A DNA stretch of 64,000 bases, from the NCBI GenBank assembly GCA_027063505.1, contig JAMORO010000061.1, positions 1-64,000 on the forward strand, in the 5' to 3' direction. Within the stretch, counting starts at the first letter, position 1. Each line of letters starts with the position of its first letter. Positions 25,574-34,357 of this stretch are shown piece after piece. The notes beneath the pieces are model-generated. The model had not been told where the DNA came from. It did not search any database and saw only the letters and a program-made list of their open reading frames with translations. This DNA comes from Sulfurimonas sp. (lineage in GTDB: Bacteria; Campylobacterota; Campylobacteria; Campylobacterales; Sulfurimonadaceae). The position numbers were made by a program, and so were the translations under genes.

Positions 25574-26322
25574 TTGAACTTCTTTGGCCAGCTTTTGTGC
25601 TAGCCATCGCTTTAGTTTTTATCCATACTATCTTTGGAATTGAGATTATTAAACGTGGTGTTATCTTTACTGACTTAGCGATAGGGCAGGTTGCTGCAAC
25701 TGGGATGGCGATAAGTATTGCATTTATGGATGGAGAGTATCAGAGTTCTATGACTCTTTTTTTCGCTGTTATAGGTGCACTTGTCATAACATGGGCAACA
25801 AAGAGAGTTGAAAAGATAGAGGCTTTTATTGGGCTGTTATATGCTCTTGGTATCTCCTCTATTATGCTCATTTTAGCTCGTAGTGCAGAGGGGACAGAGC
25901 TATTTTCTAAACTCAGTGCCGCTGATATATTATTTACATCAAGTGCAGATCTGTATAAAGATTTAGCTATTTATTGTTTTGTAGCATTTGTGATGTTTGT
26001 TATCTATCCGAAAGTAAAAGGTGTTAAAAAAGAGTTTCTTTTCTTTTTAATGTTAGCAATTACTGTTACATCATCTGTGCAGTCAGCTGGTGTTTTAGTA
26101 GTTTTTGCTCTTCTTATAGCACCAGCGTATGCAGGTATAACACAAAAGAGATACGATGCTTTTAGTTTTGCAACTCTTTTTGGCTCTATAGGAGTTTTAG
26201 TAGCCCTCTATTTTTCTTATAGTTATGATTTACCAACAGGATATACTATTATTTTTACAGTTGTAAGTGCTTCACTTTTGAGTGTTGTAGTGTTGAGTAT
26301 GAAAGTAGTAGCTAAGAAATAG
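25564..26322 (+). CDS. Metal ABC transporter permease (ZnuB/ABC-3 family)
   Basis: A 252-residue polytopic inner-membrane protein with seven to eight helices. Family marks include GVIFTDLAIGQVAATGMAI near residue 37 and QSAGVLVVFALLIAPAYAG near 178. It overlaps the binding-protein gene. The ATPase that must energise it (a ZnuC) is not encoded before the convergent prs gene, so it must be supplied from elsewhere in the genome. Confidence 0.87.
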   Translation: MQIIELLWPAFVLAIALVFIHTIFGIEIIKRGVIFTDLAIGQVAATGMAISIAFMDGEYQSSMTLFFAVIGALVITWATKRVEKIEAFIGLLYALGISSIMLILARSAEGTELFSKLSAADILFTSSADLYKDLAIYCFVAFVMFVIYPKVKGVKKEFLFFLMLAITVTSSVQSAGVLVVFALLIAPAYAGITQKRYDAFSFATLFGSIGVLVALYFSYSYDLPTGYTIIFTVVSASLLSVVVLSMKVVAKK

Positions 26323-26331
26323 TTGAGGTAT

Positions 26332-26362
26332 ACATCTTCTCTTATAAAATAAGAGAAGGTGT
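26332..26362. terminator. Bidirectional terminator between metal permease and prs
   Basis: ACATCTTCTCTTAT, loop AAA, ATAAGAGAAGGTGT is a 14-bp stem with one G-U pair, between convergent genes. T-runs are weak, but the stem is the only structure in the gap. Confidence 0.7.
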
Positions 26363-26374
26363 AATTATATTAGT

Positions 26375-27301
26375 TTATGCGAAAAGTGAGTTTACACTTT
26401 CATTATGATAAACACGACGGATAACTTCAGCAAAAAGAGGCGCTACTGTAAGTACTTTTATCTTTTTATGCTCTTTTGTATCAAGCGTGTTTGTGATGAT
26501 GAGCTCATCAAGCTCACCATGATCTAGGTTCTCATATGCTTTTCCACTTAAAACGCCATGTGTTGCACATGCCATTACTGAAGTTGCACCTTTGTTTTTA
26601 AGTGCAGTCGCAGCTTTCACCATAGTTCCGGCAGTATCAACCATATCATCAATCATGATTACATCATAACCCTCTACATTTCCGATGATTCCCATTACTT
26701 CTGCTTCATTTGCTTTTTCACGGCGTTTATCTACGATAACCATCTCTAAGCCCATACGTTTTGCAAAGTAACGAGCACGAGCAACACCACCGATATCTGG
26801 ACTAGCAATGATAGGATTTTTAAGGTTTTTACTTTTGATATAGTGCTCAAAAGTTACAGAACCATAAAGGTTGTCAACTGGAATGTCAAAGAAACCTTGG
26901 ATTTGACCAGCATGTAAGTCAATTGTTACAACACGATCAATACCTGCAGTTTCATAAAGATTTGCTACAAGTTTTGCAGTAATTGGAACACGAGGTGCGG
27001 CTTTACGATCTTGTCTTGCATAACCATAGTAAGGAACAACAGCTGTGATACTCTGAGCAGATGAGCGTTTTAGCGCATCTGTCATAATAAGAAGTTCCAT
27101 TAAGTTGTCATTTGATGGTGCACCTGTACTTTGCACTATGAAAACATCGCGACCACGAACTGACTCAGCGATTTGAACAGAGATTTCACCATCACTAAAC
27201 TTTTTAACATCAGCTTTTGCTAATGGAACATCTAAAACTTGACAAATCTCTTTTGCAAACTCAACACTAGCAGAACCAGCAAATATTTTATAACCGCGCA
27301 T
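26375..27301 (-). CDS. prs: Ribose-phosphate pyrophosphokinase
   Basis: A 308-residue class I PRPP synthetase making PRPP from ribose 5-phosphate and ATP for nucleotide, histidine, tryptophan and NAD synthesis. Motifs are the flexible-loop PYYGYARQDRK, VVTIDLHAGQIQGFF and the PRPP-binding IDDMVDTAGTM near residue 218. Length is standard. AAAGGAATTGCG precedes the ATG. It supplies PRPP for the purine genes at 42-48 kb. Monocistronic, with its own -10 upstream. Confidence 0.97.
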   Translation of the reverse strand: MRGYKIFAGSASVEFAKEICQVLDVPLAKADVKKFSDGEISVQIAESVRGRDVFIVQSTGAPSNDNLMELLIMTDALKRSSAQSITAVVPYYGYARQDRKAAPRVPITAKLVANLYETAGIDRVVTIDLHAGQIQGFFDIPVDNLYGSVTFEHYIKSKNLKNPIIASPDIGGVARARYFAKRMGLEMVIVDKRREKANEAEVMGIIGNVEGYDVIMIDDMVDTAGTMVKAATALKNKGATSVMACATHGVLSGKAYENLDHGELDELIITNTLDTKEHKKIKVLTVAPLFAEVIRRVYHNESVNSLFA

Positions 27302-27334
27302 CGCAATTCCTTTGTGGAAAAAATTAATATCGCG

Positions 27335-27340
27335 ATTATA
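27335..27340 (-). promoter_or_regulatory. -10 box of prs
   Basis: Minus-strand TATAAT about 34 bases upstream of the prs start, predicting a start near 27328. The -35 is not recognisable. Confidence 0.45.
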
Positions 27341-27373
27341 TACTAGTTGTGCTGAGGTATTGTTAAAAGTAAA

Positions 27374-28060
27374 CTATTTTATACTCTCTATCATGTAACC
27401 AATGCCGTTTACATTTTGAATGATATTTTCTCCGATTTTCTCTTTGATTCGATGAATTTGTGTTCTTATTGTGATGTCATTTTTTATCTCACCCCAAACA
27501 TGCATAGAGATCTGTTTATTTGAGACTGATGAGTTGATATTTTTACATAAGATTTCGATGAAACTAAGAGCATTTTTTCCTAACTTTAACTCTATCTCAT
27601 TCTTGAGTAGTTTACTACTACCTATATCAAAGATAAGCTCTTGAGAAATAGCTATCTTATGAAGACTCTTTTTTTGAACTGGGGAGTGCTCTTTTATCCG
27701 TGCTGCTACAACTTTAAGTGTGTTTACAATTTCATTTTCATTATAGGGTTTCATAAGGTAGCCATAGGAGTTTGCTTCTATAGCATAGTCGACCATCTCT
27801 TTATCTGCATATGCTGTTAAAAATATAATGGCAATATGAGGAGCAAATTGTTTTAAATGAAGTGAGACTTCACTCCCACTTATACTATCTTTGAGCATAA
27901 TATCCATAAGTACAATATCTGGGTTTAAGAGAGGGATCTTCTCTTTCGCTTCTACTCCTTTATCTATAATATTTAAAATATTGAAACCATTTTGGAGAAG
28001 AATTTCTTTAAGATACTCTGCAGCTATTAATTCATCTTCAACTATTACTATATTTAGCAT
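27374..28060 (-). CDS. OmpR/PhoB-family response regulator
   Basis: A 228-residue regulator. The receiver (1-120) has acid pair VEDE, phospho-acceptor D in LMDIML, T in FLTAY and K in MKPY. The DNA-binding winged helix (about 135-225) has the recognition-helix region ITIRTQIHRIKEKIGENI and wing VNGIGYMIES. The receiver is of the type often paired with HisKA_2 kinases. It overlaps the upstream kinase gene by 23 bases and is surely its partner. Targets are unknown. Confidence 0.88.
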   Translation of the reverse strand: MLNIVIVEDELIAAEYLKEILLQNGFNILNIIDKGVEAKEKIPLLNPDIVLMDIMLKDSISGSEVSLHLKQFAPHIAIIFLTAYADKEMVDYAIEANSYGYLMKPYNENEIVNTLKVVAARIKEHSPVQKKSLHKIAISQELIFDIGSSKLLKNEIELKLGKNALSFIEILCKNINSSVSNKQISMHVWGEIKNDITIRTQIHRIKEKIGENIIQNVNGIGYMIESIK

Positions 28061-29600
28061 TTTTAAACCTCACTTTGTAGCATAGACCGTTCTCGTAACT
28101 TCTTTGCAGTGAACCATTAAGTTGTTGCACACTTAATTTTATAAGGGTGTTACCAAGTCCTCTGTTGGTATCGGAGAGTTGAAAGTCTATCTGATCTTCA
28201 CCATTATCTCTATATGTAAAAATAAGTTCACTCTCATCCTCTGTTAAAGAGATAGTAATCTTGAGAAACTTTTTATTTTTGGAGTACTTAACACTGTTTG
28301 TAAGCATCTCATTTATAAGTATTCCAAACTGAATCATGGTATCTAAGGGTAGTGTAAATCTTTTATTTACATCTATAATAATAACACAATTTTCAGAATT
28401 TTTATACATATTAAAAAAGAGTAACTCTAGCTTACACAGGTAGTCATAGAAATTTATTTCTTGAAAATCATTATGAGTATAGAGCATCTCATGTACACTA
28501 GCAATAGCCTCAATTCTGGACTTTGTTTTGAGGAGATGATATTGAATCTCCTTAGACTCTTGCATCGCTTGAAGACCTATCATGGAGGCAGTAACATTTA
28601 AGTTGTTTTTTACTCGATGGTGTACCTCTTTGAGTAGAATATCTTTTTGTTCATTTGATTTTTGGAGTTTGAGCATAGAGGAGCGTACGATGTACAAAAT
28701 AACTAGACCTACTAAGCTGATGACTAAAATAGAGATTAAAAGGTTAAGGTAGAGTGTGCTCTGTGTGGCCTCAGTAAAGTCACTGAGTTTAGCTTTTACA
28801 AGTATATGTATATCAAGTTCAGGAATATACTTTGTATTTACACTAAAAGTATCGCCATTTCTCTCATATTCAAACATTGTTGCAGTTTTTGAGAGTAACT
28901 TATCTTGATAAGCACTAAACTCTTCTAATTCATCAATTGTATTTAATCCATGTATGCTCTTTTGCATTAAAATAATGTTAAAAGCTTTATCAAATAGGTA
29001 GACTTCAAGATGGTATTTCTCTTTAAACATTGTAAGCATTTTATGAATAGAGACTATTTTTACTCCAGTACTTGTTATCCCGATAAGCTTGTTGTTTTTA
29101 TCTAAGATTTTATTGTTCATAAACATTATGAGAGATTTATCGATTTTGACATTTGTATCTATATTTATCTCTCTACTTTTTTTTGAGTTTTTAAATCTAA
29201 AGTACCATTTATTATCTCTATTATTTGGATCGAGTACCTCTAAAAAACCATCTTGTGTATAGTACCTCTTTGTTTTATCTTGGACTAAGATTGCACTTAG
29301 GAGGCCATACTTCTCTTTAATAGATGCAAGATAGTTTTTTATCTTTTTTGGATTAGCATCATTTTGTAACCACTCTTTGACAAAGGTGTCATTTGCCATC
29401 ATAGAGGTGATGAGGTAGGGTTCTAAAATCTGTTTTTGAATATCTGTATAGATATTATCTAAAGAGAGAGGAAGGGACTGTTTTGTGATCTGGTTTTGGA
29501 TTAAGGCTGCTGTCGTTTTATAGTTTATAGTAGAAACTATAAATGTAAGTAAGAGCAGCATTGCTATAATTAAAAAGAGTAACTTATAGTTTTTATTCAT
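28038..29600 (-). CDS. Double-Cache HisKA_2 sensor histidine kinase
   Basis: A 520-residue membrane kinase. A first helix (about 8-26) and second helix (about 288-308) bracket a roughly 260-residue periplasmic sensor of dCache type (SLDNIYTDIQKQILEPYL, DNKWYFRF, GITSTGVKI). The kinase core is HisKA_2 with H-box KEVHHRVKNNLN (about 333), followed by HATPase (NEMLTNSVKYSKN, NRGLGNTLI). It overlaps the OmpR-type regulator. A second kinase with an almost identical H-box lies upstream, so both probably feed the same regulator. Confidence 0.87.
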   Translation of the reverse strand: MNKNYKLLFLIIAMLLLLTFIVSTINYKTTAALIQNQITKQSLPLSLDNIYTDIQKQILEPYLITSMMANDTFVKEWLQNDANPKKIKNYLASIKEKYGLLSAILVQDKTKRYYTQDGFLEVLDPNNRDNKWYFRFKNSKKSREINIDTNVKIDKSLIMFMNNKILDKNNKLIGITSTGVKIVSIHKMLTMFKEKYHLEVYLFDKAFNIILMQKSIHGLNTIDELEEFSAYQDKLLSKTATMFEYERNGDTFSVNTKYIPELDIHILVKAKLSDFTEATQSTLYLNLLISILVISLVGLVILYIVRSSMLKLQKSNEQKDILLKEVHHRVKNNLNVTASMIGLQAMQESKEIQYHLLKTKSRIEAIASVHEMLYTHNDFQEINFYDYLCKLELLFFNMYKNSENCVIIIDVNKRFTLPLDTMIQFGILINEMLTNSVKYSKNKKFLKITISLTEDESELIFTYRDNGEDQIDFQLSDTNRGLGNTLIKLSVQQLNGSLQRSYENGLCYKVRFKNAKYSNS

Positions 29601-29644
29601 AATAGCAGTATTCTAACAGAGAGTTGTTCGTTAAAAGTTCTGTT

Positions 29645-30781
29645 TTATGAGAATTCTATTGTATAGAGTAATCCTTTTTTATATTCTATCTCTAAGTTTC
29701 CATCTAACTGTTTTACACTTAGCTCTATGAGTTTATGTCCTAGTCCTTTAGCCTCTTTAATAGTTCCAATGTCAATACTCTCTACTCCATTATCTTGATA
29801 GGTGAAAACATAAACATCCTCTCGTCTTTGAAGAGAGATTTCTACTTGAACCCCTTCCCTGTTTTTTGCATGTTTTAGGGTGTTGGTAAGAATTTCATTT
29901 ATGATAAGCCCAAACTGTATCATAATATTTAACTCTAGTGTGAGGTTATTATTTGGTTTGATATTTAAAGTAACTGAGTTATTAATTGTGTACATAGAGA
30001 GTATGAGGTTTTTTAGTTTGAGAACATACTCATTAAAGATGATCTTATCAAAATCATCCTGCTTATAGAGCATCTCATGTACTATGGCAATAGACTCTAT
30101 ACGAGATTTACTTTTTGCTAATTCATCTTTTGTTTCATCTGATTTTCCCATAGACTGTAGACCTAGGATGGAAGCGGTAACATTCAGGTTGTTTTTTACA
30201 CGGTGGTGGACCTCTTTTAAAAGTATATCTTTTTGACGATTTGAGTGGATAAGAGCTGAGAGAGAAGACTCGATGGCTAGATGATAAAAGACACCAAAAA
30301 AGATAATAAACATGGAGGCAAAGGTTATATTTATAAGTGCTAAAGGATTATTTAAAATGGGAGCTTCGGGATTAATAGCATAGATAGTGTAGAGCATACC
30401 AATAAGAAGTGCATAAATTAAAAAGTTAATGACTATCGCTTTTTTGAGATCTAAAAGAAAAAAAGCGATTATTGGGAGTAGGATAACATAGATGATGACC
30501 ATATTTCCAAAATGATTAAAGTAAATAAGTATAAAAAGTGGAATAACAGAAGTTCCAATGATAATATAGCTAGAGAGTAGGATCTTATGTTTATAGTGTA
30601 GGAAGTAGTAGCTCATAACACTTGCTAAAATTGCTGAGCTACTGATAGTTGCATTAAAGTAGTGTTCATAGAGTAGATCTCTTGTTACTGCTAGTGTAAA
30701 TACAAAAATGAAACTAAAGTGAAAGCCATACAGTAAAATTTCACGGTGATTCATTCTTTTATATGGAAAGTACTTATACAC
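29645..30781 (-). CDS. Polytopic HisKA_2 sensor histidine kinase
   Basis: Membrane kinase with five or six N-terminal helices (about the first 180 residues) and no sizeable periplasmic loop, then HisKA_2 (KEVHHRVKNNLNVTASILGL) and HATPase (NEILTNTLKHAKN, AKGLGHKLI). The track begins at a GTG at 30844, but that lies upstream of a minus-strand TATAAT (30807-30812). The GTG at 30781 is in frame, has AAAAAGGG five bases before it and sits 19 bases after the expected transcript start. I therefore use 30781 (378 residues). It is 44 bases upstream of the dCache kinase. Confidence 0.8.
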   Translation of the reverse strand: MYKYFPYKRMNHREILLYGFHFSFIFVFTLAVTRDLLYEHYFNATISSSAILASVMSYYFLHYKHKILLSSYIIIGTSVIPLFILIYFNHFGNMVIIYVILLPIIAFFLLDLKKAIVINFLIYALLIGMLYTIYAINPEAPILNNPLALINITFASMFIIFFGVFYHLAIESSLSALIHSNRQKDILLKEVHHRVKNNLNVTASILGLQSMGKSDETKDELAKSKSRIESIAIVHEMLYKQDDFDKIIFNEYVLKLKNLILSMYTINNSVTLNIKPNNNLTLELNIMIQFGLIINEILTNTLKHAKNREGVQVEISLQRREDVYVFTYQDNGVESIDIGTIKEAKGLGHKLIELSVKQLDGNLEIEYKKGLLYTIEFS

Positions 30782-30805
30782 ATTAACCCTTTTTCTTAAA
30801 CACCA

Positions 30806-30812
30806 TATTATA
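30806..30812. promoter_or_regulatory. Overlapping divergent -10 boxes
   Basis: The heptamer TATTATA gives TATAAT on the minus strand (kinase operon, start near 30800) and TATTAT on the plus strand (start near 30818 for the repeat protein gene). Use in both directions is plausible because this is the only promoter-like sequence in the divergent gap. Confidence 0.4.
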
Positions 30813-30844
30813 GCAAAGTTTAAAACAGAACTTTTAAAGAACAC

Positions 30845-30889
30845 TTTTGAGTTACTATTGAGTAAGAAAACTACTCAAAGGACTCAAAA
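30845..30889 (+). promoter_or_regulatory. Nested dyad around ribosome-binding site of the repeat protein gene
   Basis: Two TTGAGT half-sites (in TTTTGAGT at 30845 and at 30858) are mirrored by two ACTCAA half-sites (30873 and, as ACTCAAAA, 30882). AAAGGA, the ribosome-binding site, sits between the two ACTCAA copies. In RNA the arms could pair and hide it; in DNA they resemble HspR half-sites but with nine instead of seven spacer bases. Confidence 0.45.
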
Positions 30890-32727
30890 TGAGACGACCT
30901 TCACTTATAGCGAGTATGCTAATTCTCTCCTCCTCTTTAGCATACGGTGCTTTAACTTATGATGATAACAAGTACATTAAAGCTTACAACAAAGAGATCT
31001 CTTCACTCAACCGTGACTACTCAGCACTTCGAACTATAGAGGACTATAAAAATCCTCAAAAAAGAGCAAAGGTAGAGGCTGGTTTTGCTAAGCTCAAAGA
31101 GGTAATCAAAAGTTTTTCAGACCAGAAAGATTCTCAAGTTGTACGAATGCAGAGAAGTTATAAAAATATGGTGAAAACTTATAATAGTAATCTCAAAACT
31201 GCTGGTGTAAAAGCATCTGCACCTGCAAAAGTAAGAGCTAGTTCTAAAAAACAGAAGCCAAGTAGTAAATCTCTTAATGAGCTTGTAAATGATTATAACC
31301 GTATCTATAATAGAGCCTTTAAAGACTACAATGCAATGAGAAGTGATGCAGACATAAAAGACCCAAAAAAACAGGCACAGCTTAACCTCGACTACAAAGA
31401 ACTCACAGCGACCTTAAACGCGATAAAACCACTGGATAAAAAGAGATACAGTGATGCTAAAAGAGGTTATGATGACTGGGTAGATGCATACAGAAGCATA
31501 GCGAAAAATTTTACTGGAGTAAACGCGGTAACAGTTGCATCTTCATCCAATACAAAAGAGATGACTTCAGAAGATAAATACAATCTCAAAAAGTTCCGTT
31601 CACTCTATATAGAAAATGACTACTACTTTAGAAATGTAGATACAGTAAAACTACAAGACCCAGAGTATGCAAAACCACTAGAAGCAAAACTCAAACAGCT
31701 CCAAGCACTTCTAAACCCTATGAGAAGTAAAACCTTTGACAGAGGTGTAAAACGAGCAGATAGTGATCTTAAAAAGATAGAAGATATTTTTGCATCTGCT
31801 TCAACTCAGAGTAAAAAATTGGCTGCAAGTGTTAGCAATATTGGTGAAGAGTTAAAGATAATTCAGTCTGTATTTGACAAAGAGAAGTTCGATCCAAGAC
31901 TCCAACGCGATTACATTAGTGGTGAAGCAAGATCTCCAGAAGATGTGAAGCAGTGGGCAACAACACTCAAAGATTATAAAGCACTTATTCCAGATATGAC
32001 AAAGTTTTTAAATAAGGTGAGAAACAACACTGTAGAGGGAAGAGAACAGCCATTTACAACATATAGACACTGGTTTGTAAATAGTGTAGAGAGTGATATA
32101 GATAGTGCAATCTTAGACTCAACAAGACATTGGGGTACAGAGATGTTTAATGGTATTGTAAAACATAGAACATACTCTAAAAGAGATTTCGACTCTCTTT
32201 TTAAAAGTCAATCGAGTGTGAAAGAGATGATGGATGAGTTTAAAGTAGGTATGAAAGCTTTAACAAACCAGAAAGTATATGAGGAGGTTACTTTTGGTAA
32301 GTACAGCGCTAAGACTCAAAAGTATATAAATGATTATAAGGCTTATGATAAAAAACTTGCTAGAGCAAAAGAGATGAGTCTAAAAAATCAGCAGATGCCT
32401 CGCGCAGTTGAAAATAATCCAGAGTTAATCTCTCTCACAAAATCTCTAATGAACGCGGAAGGGAAGAAAAATACATCTCATATGAGAATAGTTCGTAAGT
32501 TGATGCACAATGAAGTACTTAAGTTTGATAACGGCTGGTATGTACATAAATGGGATAGTTTTATGGTCGCTTATGTAGAGAAACGCGGTAGTAAGTACTT
32601 TATAAAAAAAGATTTAATCAGTAAAGATATAGCAAGTAGATACTCACTCGTTCAGGGTGGAAGATGGCATGTCTCCGGCAATATGTCTGGAGCTGGAGTA
32701 GAGATACCAAAAGAAAATATCAAATAA
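30889..32727 (+). CDS. Exported helical-repeat protein of unknown function
   Basis: A 612-residue protein not recognised as a known family. A signal peptide (LIASMLILSSSLAYG) is followed by at least three copies of a roughly 70-residue helical unit: about residues 27-98, 134-205 and 234-300. Each has a YN/YIEN-type start, a DYxxxR turn, a [KQ][ND]P(Q/K/E) motif (KNPQKR, KDPKKQ, QDPEYA) and a closing basic helix. A linker rich in K, S and A separates units one and two. The C-terminal 110 residues form a different, mixed domain (FDNGWYVHKWDSFMVAYVEKRG). It is probably periplasmic or surface exposed. AAAGGA supports the start. It ends next to a convergent small exported protein. Confidence 0.7.
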   Translation: MRRPSLIASMLILSSSLAYGALTYDDNKYIKAYNKEISSLNRDYSALRTIEDYKNPQKRAKVEAGFAKLKEVIKSFSDQKDSQVVRMQRSYKNMVKTYNSNLKTAGVKASAPAKVRASSKKQKPSSKSLNELVNDYNRIYNRAFKDYNAMRSDADIKDPKKQAQLNLDYKELTATLNAIKPLDKKRYSDAKRGYDDWVDAYRSIAKNFTGVNAVTVASSSNTKEMTSEDKYNLKKFRSLYIENDYYFRNVDTVKLQDPEYAKPLEAKLKQLQALLNPMRSKTFDRGVKRADSDLKKIEDIFASASTQSKKLAASVSNIGEELKIIQSVFDKEKFDPRLQRDYISGEARSPEDVKQWATTLKDYKALIPDMTKFLNKVRNNTVEGREQPFTTYRHWFVNSVESDIDSAILDSTRHWGTEMFNGIVKHRTYSKRDFDSLFKSQSSVKEMMDEFKVGMKALTNQKVYEEVTFGKYSAKTQKYINDYKAYDKKLARAKEMSLKNQQMPRAVENNPELISLTKSLMNAEGKKNTSHMRIVRKLMHNEVLKFDNGWYVHKWDSFMVAYVEKRGSKYFIKKDLISKDIASRYSLVQGGRWHVSGNMSGAGVEIPKENIK

Positions 32728-32751
32728 AAAAGAGGAAGCTTAAATGCTTCC
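32725..32751 (-). terminator. Terminator of small exported protein gene
   Basis: On the minus strand GGAAGC, loop ATTTAA, GCTTCC is followed by TCTTTTTT. The stem overlaps the stop codon. The T-run supports termination on this strand. Confidence 0.6.
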
Positions 32752-33309
32752 AACATAACTGAGTTTTGGCTCGTTCGAACCATGCTGTTTAAAAAAGAGT
32801 ACAAGAGGGGCAGAGTAGCCATTACTATTTTTCTTTGCTATCCAAAATTTAAATTCTATCCCAACTTCATGACTATTTCCATGACCTATCTCTGTTGTTT
32901 TGAGTCTATCTATTCGTGTTATTTTAACAGGGTAGGCATAATTTTTTGCATTGGTATAGGCTTTTTTAAAAGAGAAGGATAGTGTGTCTTGATCCATGTT
33001 CTCTCCATCTTGGGTAAGTAGACTTTTATGCATGAGAGGAATGACTCGGTGTGCACTCGCTTGAAAAGTATCTGTCTGGAGAATCTCTATAAACTTGTTT
33101 AGAACATAGATAGCCTCTTTTTCTAGTACTTTAGGGAGTGTTTTATTTACATTAAGACGGTGAAGATACTCTTGTGAGACTCTCTGCTGGGGAGTATTTA
33201 GATCTTTAATCATCTGCTGAGAATCAAGAGTATTACCCGTTTGTGTGAAGTTAAACGCCATTACTGAACTGGCGACTAAAATGGTGAAAGTTGTGCTTAG
33301 TTTTTTCAT
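32740..33309 (-). CDS. Small exported protein, unknown family
   Basis: A 189-residue protein with signal peptide (KKLSTTFTILVASSVMA) and a soluble periplasmic part (HRVIPLMHKSLLTQDG, HEVGIEFKFWIAKKNSNGYSAPLVLFF). The track's 237-residue version starts at 33453 inside holA. The ATG at 33309 has AGGAAAAG in front and opens directly with the signal peptide, so I adopt it. It is convergent with the repeat protein gene and follows holA on the same strand. The C-terminal strand-rich segment looks like a small alpha-beta fold; no function can be assigned. Confidence 0.7.
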   Translation of the reverse strand: MKKLSTTFTILVASSVMAFNFTQTGNTLDSQQMIKDLNTPQQRVSQEYLHRLNVNKTLPKVLEKEAIYVLNKFIEILQTDTFQASAHRVIPLMHKSLLTQDGENMDQDTLSFSFKKAYTNAKNYAYPVKITRIDRLKTTEIGHGNSHEVGIEFKFWIAKKNSNGYSAPLVLFFKQHGSNEPKLSYVGSI

Positions 33310-33388
33310 ATCTTTTCCTCGTACTGTTTTCTTTTTAAATAGTAGCAGAAAAGTGTTCGTTTTTGAGAGATGCTCTGTAAAAAGTGAT

Positions 33389-34357
33389 TTAAAGGAGTTT
33401 TTGTACTCTAATGAGTGTGGAGAGGAGTATAGCACCTTTATCGATATTTGCACTTTTCATCTTTAACTCACTATCTAAAAGAAGTTCATGAAGTTTTGAG
33501 TATGTAAAGGGTTTTATCTTTATAGACTGTGCTGCTTTTGCATCTACTACAAATTTTGGGGCAGGGTAGCCAAGTATCTCTAAGGCATTGGGAGCACCAT
33601 TTACACGGATATAAATGTTGAACATATAGAGTTGTGTAATGTATGCAGTTATAGAGGTAAGGATTCGAATCTCATCTTCTCCATGATCTATTATACTGAG
33701 GAGATCATCTTTAAACTCTTTTTTATTTAAGAGCTTCTTTATAAAATCATCGAGGTTTACTTCCCCTAATCCAAAGACAAGAGTATCTATATCTTTAGTA
33801 GTAATCGCTCTATCAAAAACACGAAATTTTTCTATTTCGTTTACAGCTAAAGCAACATCACCATTATGAATTTTAAGGAGATGTGCTACTGTAAACTTAT
33901 CGATAGTAACATTTTTTTCTTCTGCTACTTGGAGAACTATGTTTTGTGCTTCAAAGTCTTTAGGATGAAAAAAACGGACAGCTACTGCTTCTGTTTTTGC
34001 AAAGGCTTTTTTATTGTTGTAAGTTTTATGATCACTTCCATAGTAGGCATATACAAAAATATTGTCAGGGTTTTTTTTACAAAAATCCAAAAGTATATCA
34101 AGCTCTTTTTTTGGTACTTTTTTGCTGCTTTTTACGATAAGTATATTTCTATCTCCAAAAAGAGAACCTTGTGAGAGGTGTGCTTTGGCTGAGTTAAAGT
34201 CATACTCATCATGGTAGAAGTTGATGATGTTAGCATCTTCTATATTTGTCATCATCTTGGCATACATATCTATAAGAAAAGCACTCTCTCCGAAGAAAAC
34301 AAAAGAGTTAGAGATTTTTTGTGAGCGAATAAGATTGTCAAACTCGCTTTTATACAT
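33389..34357 (-). CDS. holA: DNA polymerase III subunit delta
   Basis: A 322-residue clamp-loader delta subunit, close to the usual 330-340. The AAA+-like N-domain begins with FVFFGESAFLIDMYAKM (a degenerate nucleotide site, normal for delta), followed by a FVYAYYGSDHKTYNNKKAF region, then a lid GDVALAVNEIEKFRVF and a helical collar. With delta-prime, gamma and tau it loads the beta clamp. It overlaps rnr by eight bases and is translated after it. HolA is poorly conserved in sequence, but layout and context agree. Confidence 0.85.
   Translation of the reverse strand: MYKSEFDNLIRSQKISNSFVFFGESAFLIDMYAKMMTNIEDANIINFYHDEYDFNSAKAHLSQGSLFGDRNILIVKSSKKVPKKELDILLDFCKKNPDNIFVYAYYGSDHKTYNNKKAFAKTEAVAVRFFHPKDFEAQNIVLQVAEEKNVTIDKFTVAHLLKIHNGDVALAVNEIEKFRVFDRAITTKDIDTLVFGLGEVNLDDFIKKLLNKKEFKDDLLSIIDHGEDEIRILTSITAYITQLYMFNIYIRVNGAPNALEILGYPAPKFVVDAKAAQSIKIKPFTYSKLHELLLDSELKMKSANIDKGAILLSTLIRVQKLL

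Noticed and set aside
30782-30844. N-terminal extension of the 399-residue kinase
   Set aside because: It would start upstream of the only promoter -10 and its first residues show no domain. The GTG at 30781 has a good ribosome-binding site.
32740-33453. 237-residue version of the small exported protein
   Set aside because: The first 48 codons lie inside holA and have no ribosome-binding site or homology-like features. The ATG at 33309 with AGGAAAAG opens directly with a signal peptide.
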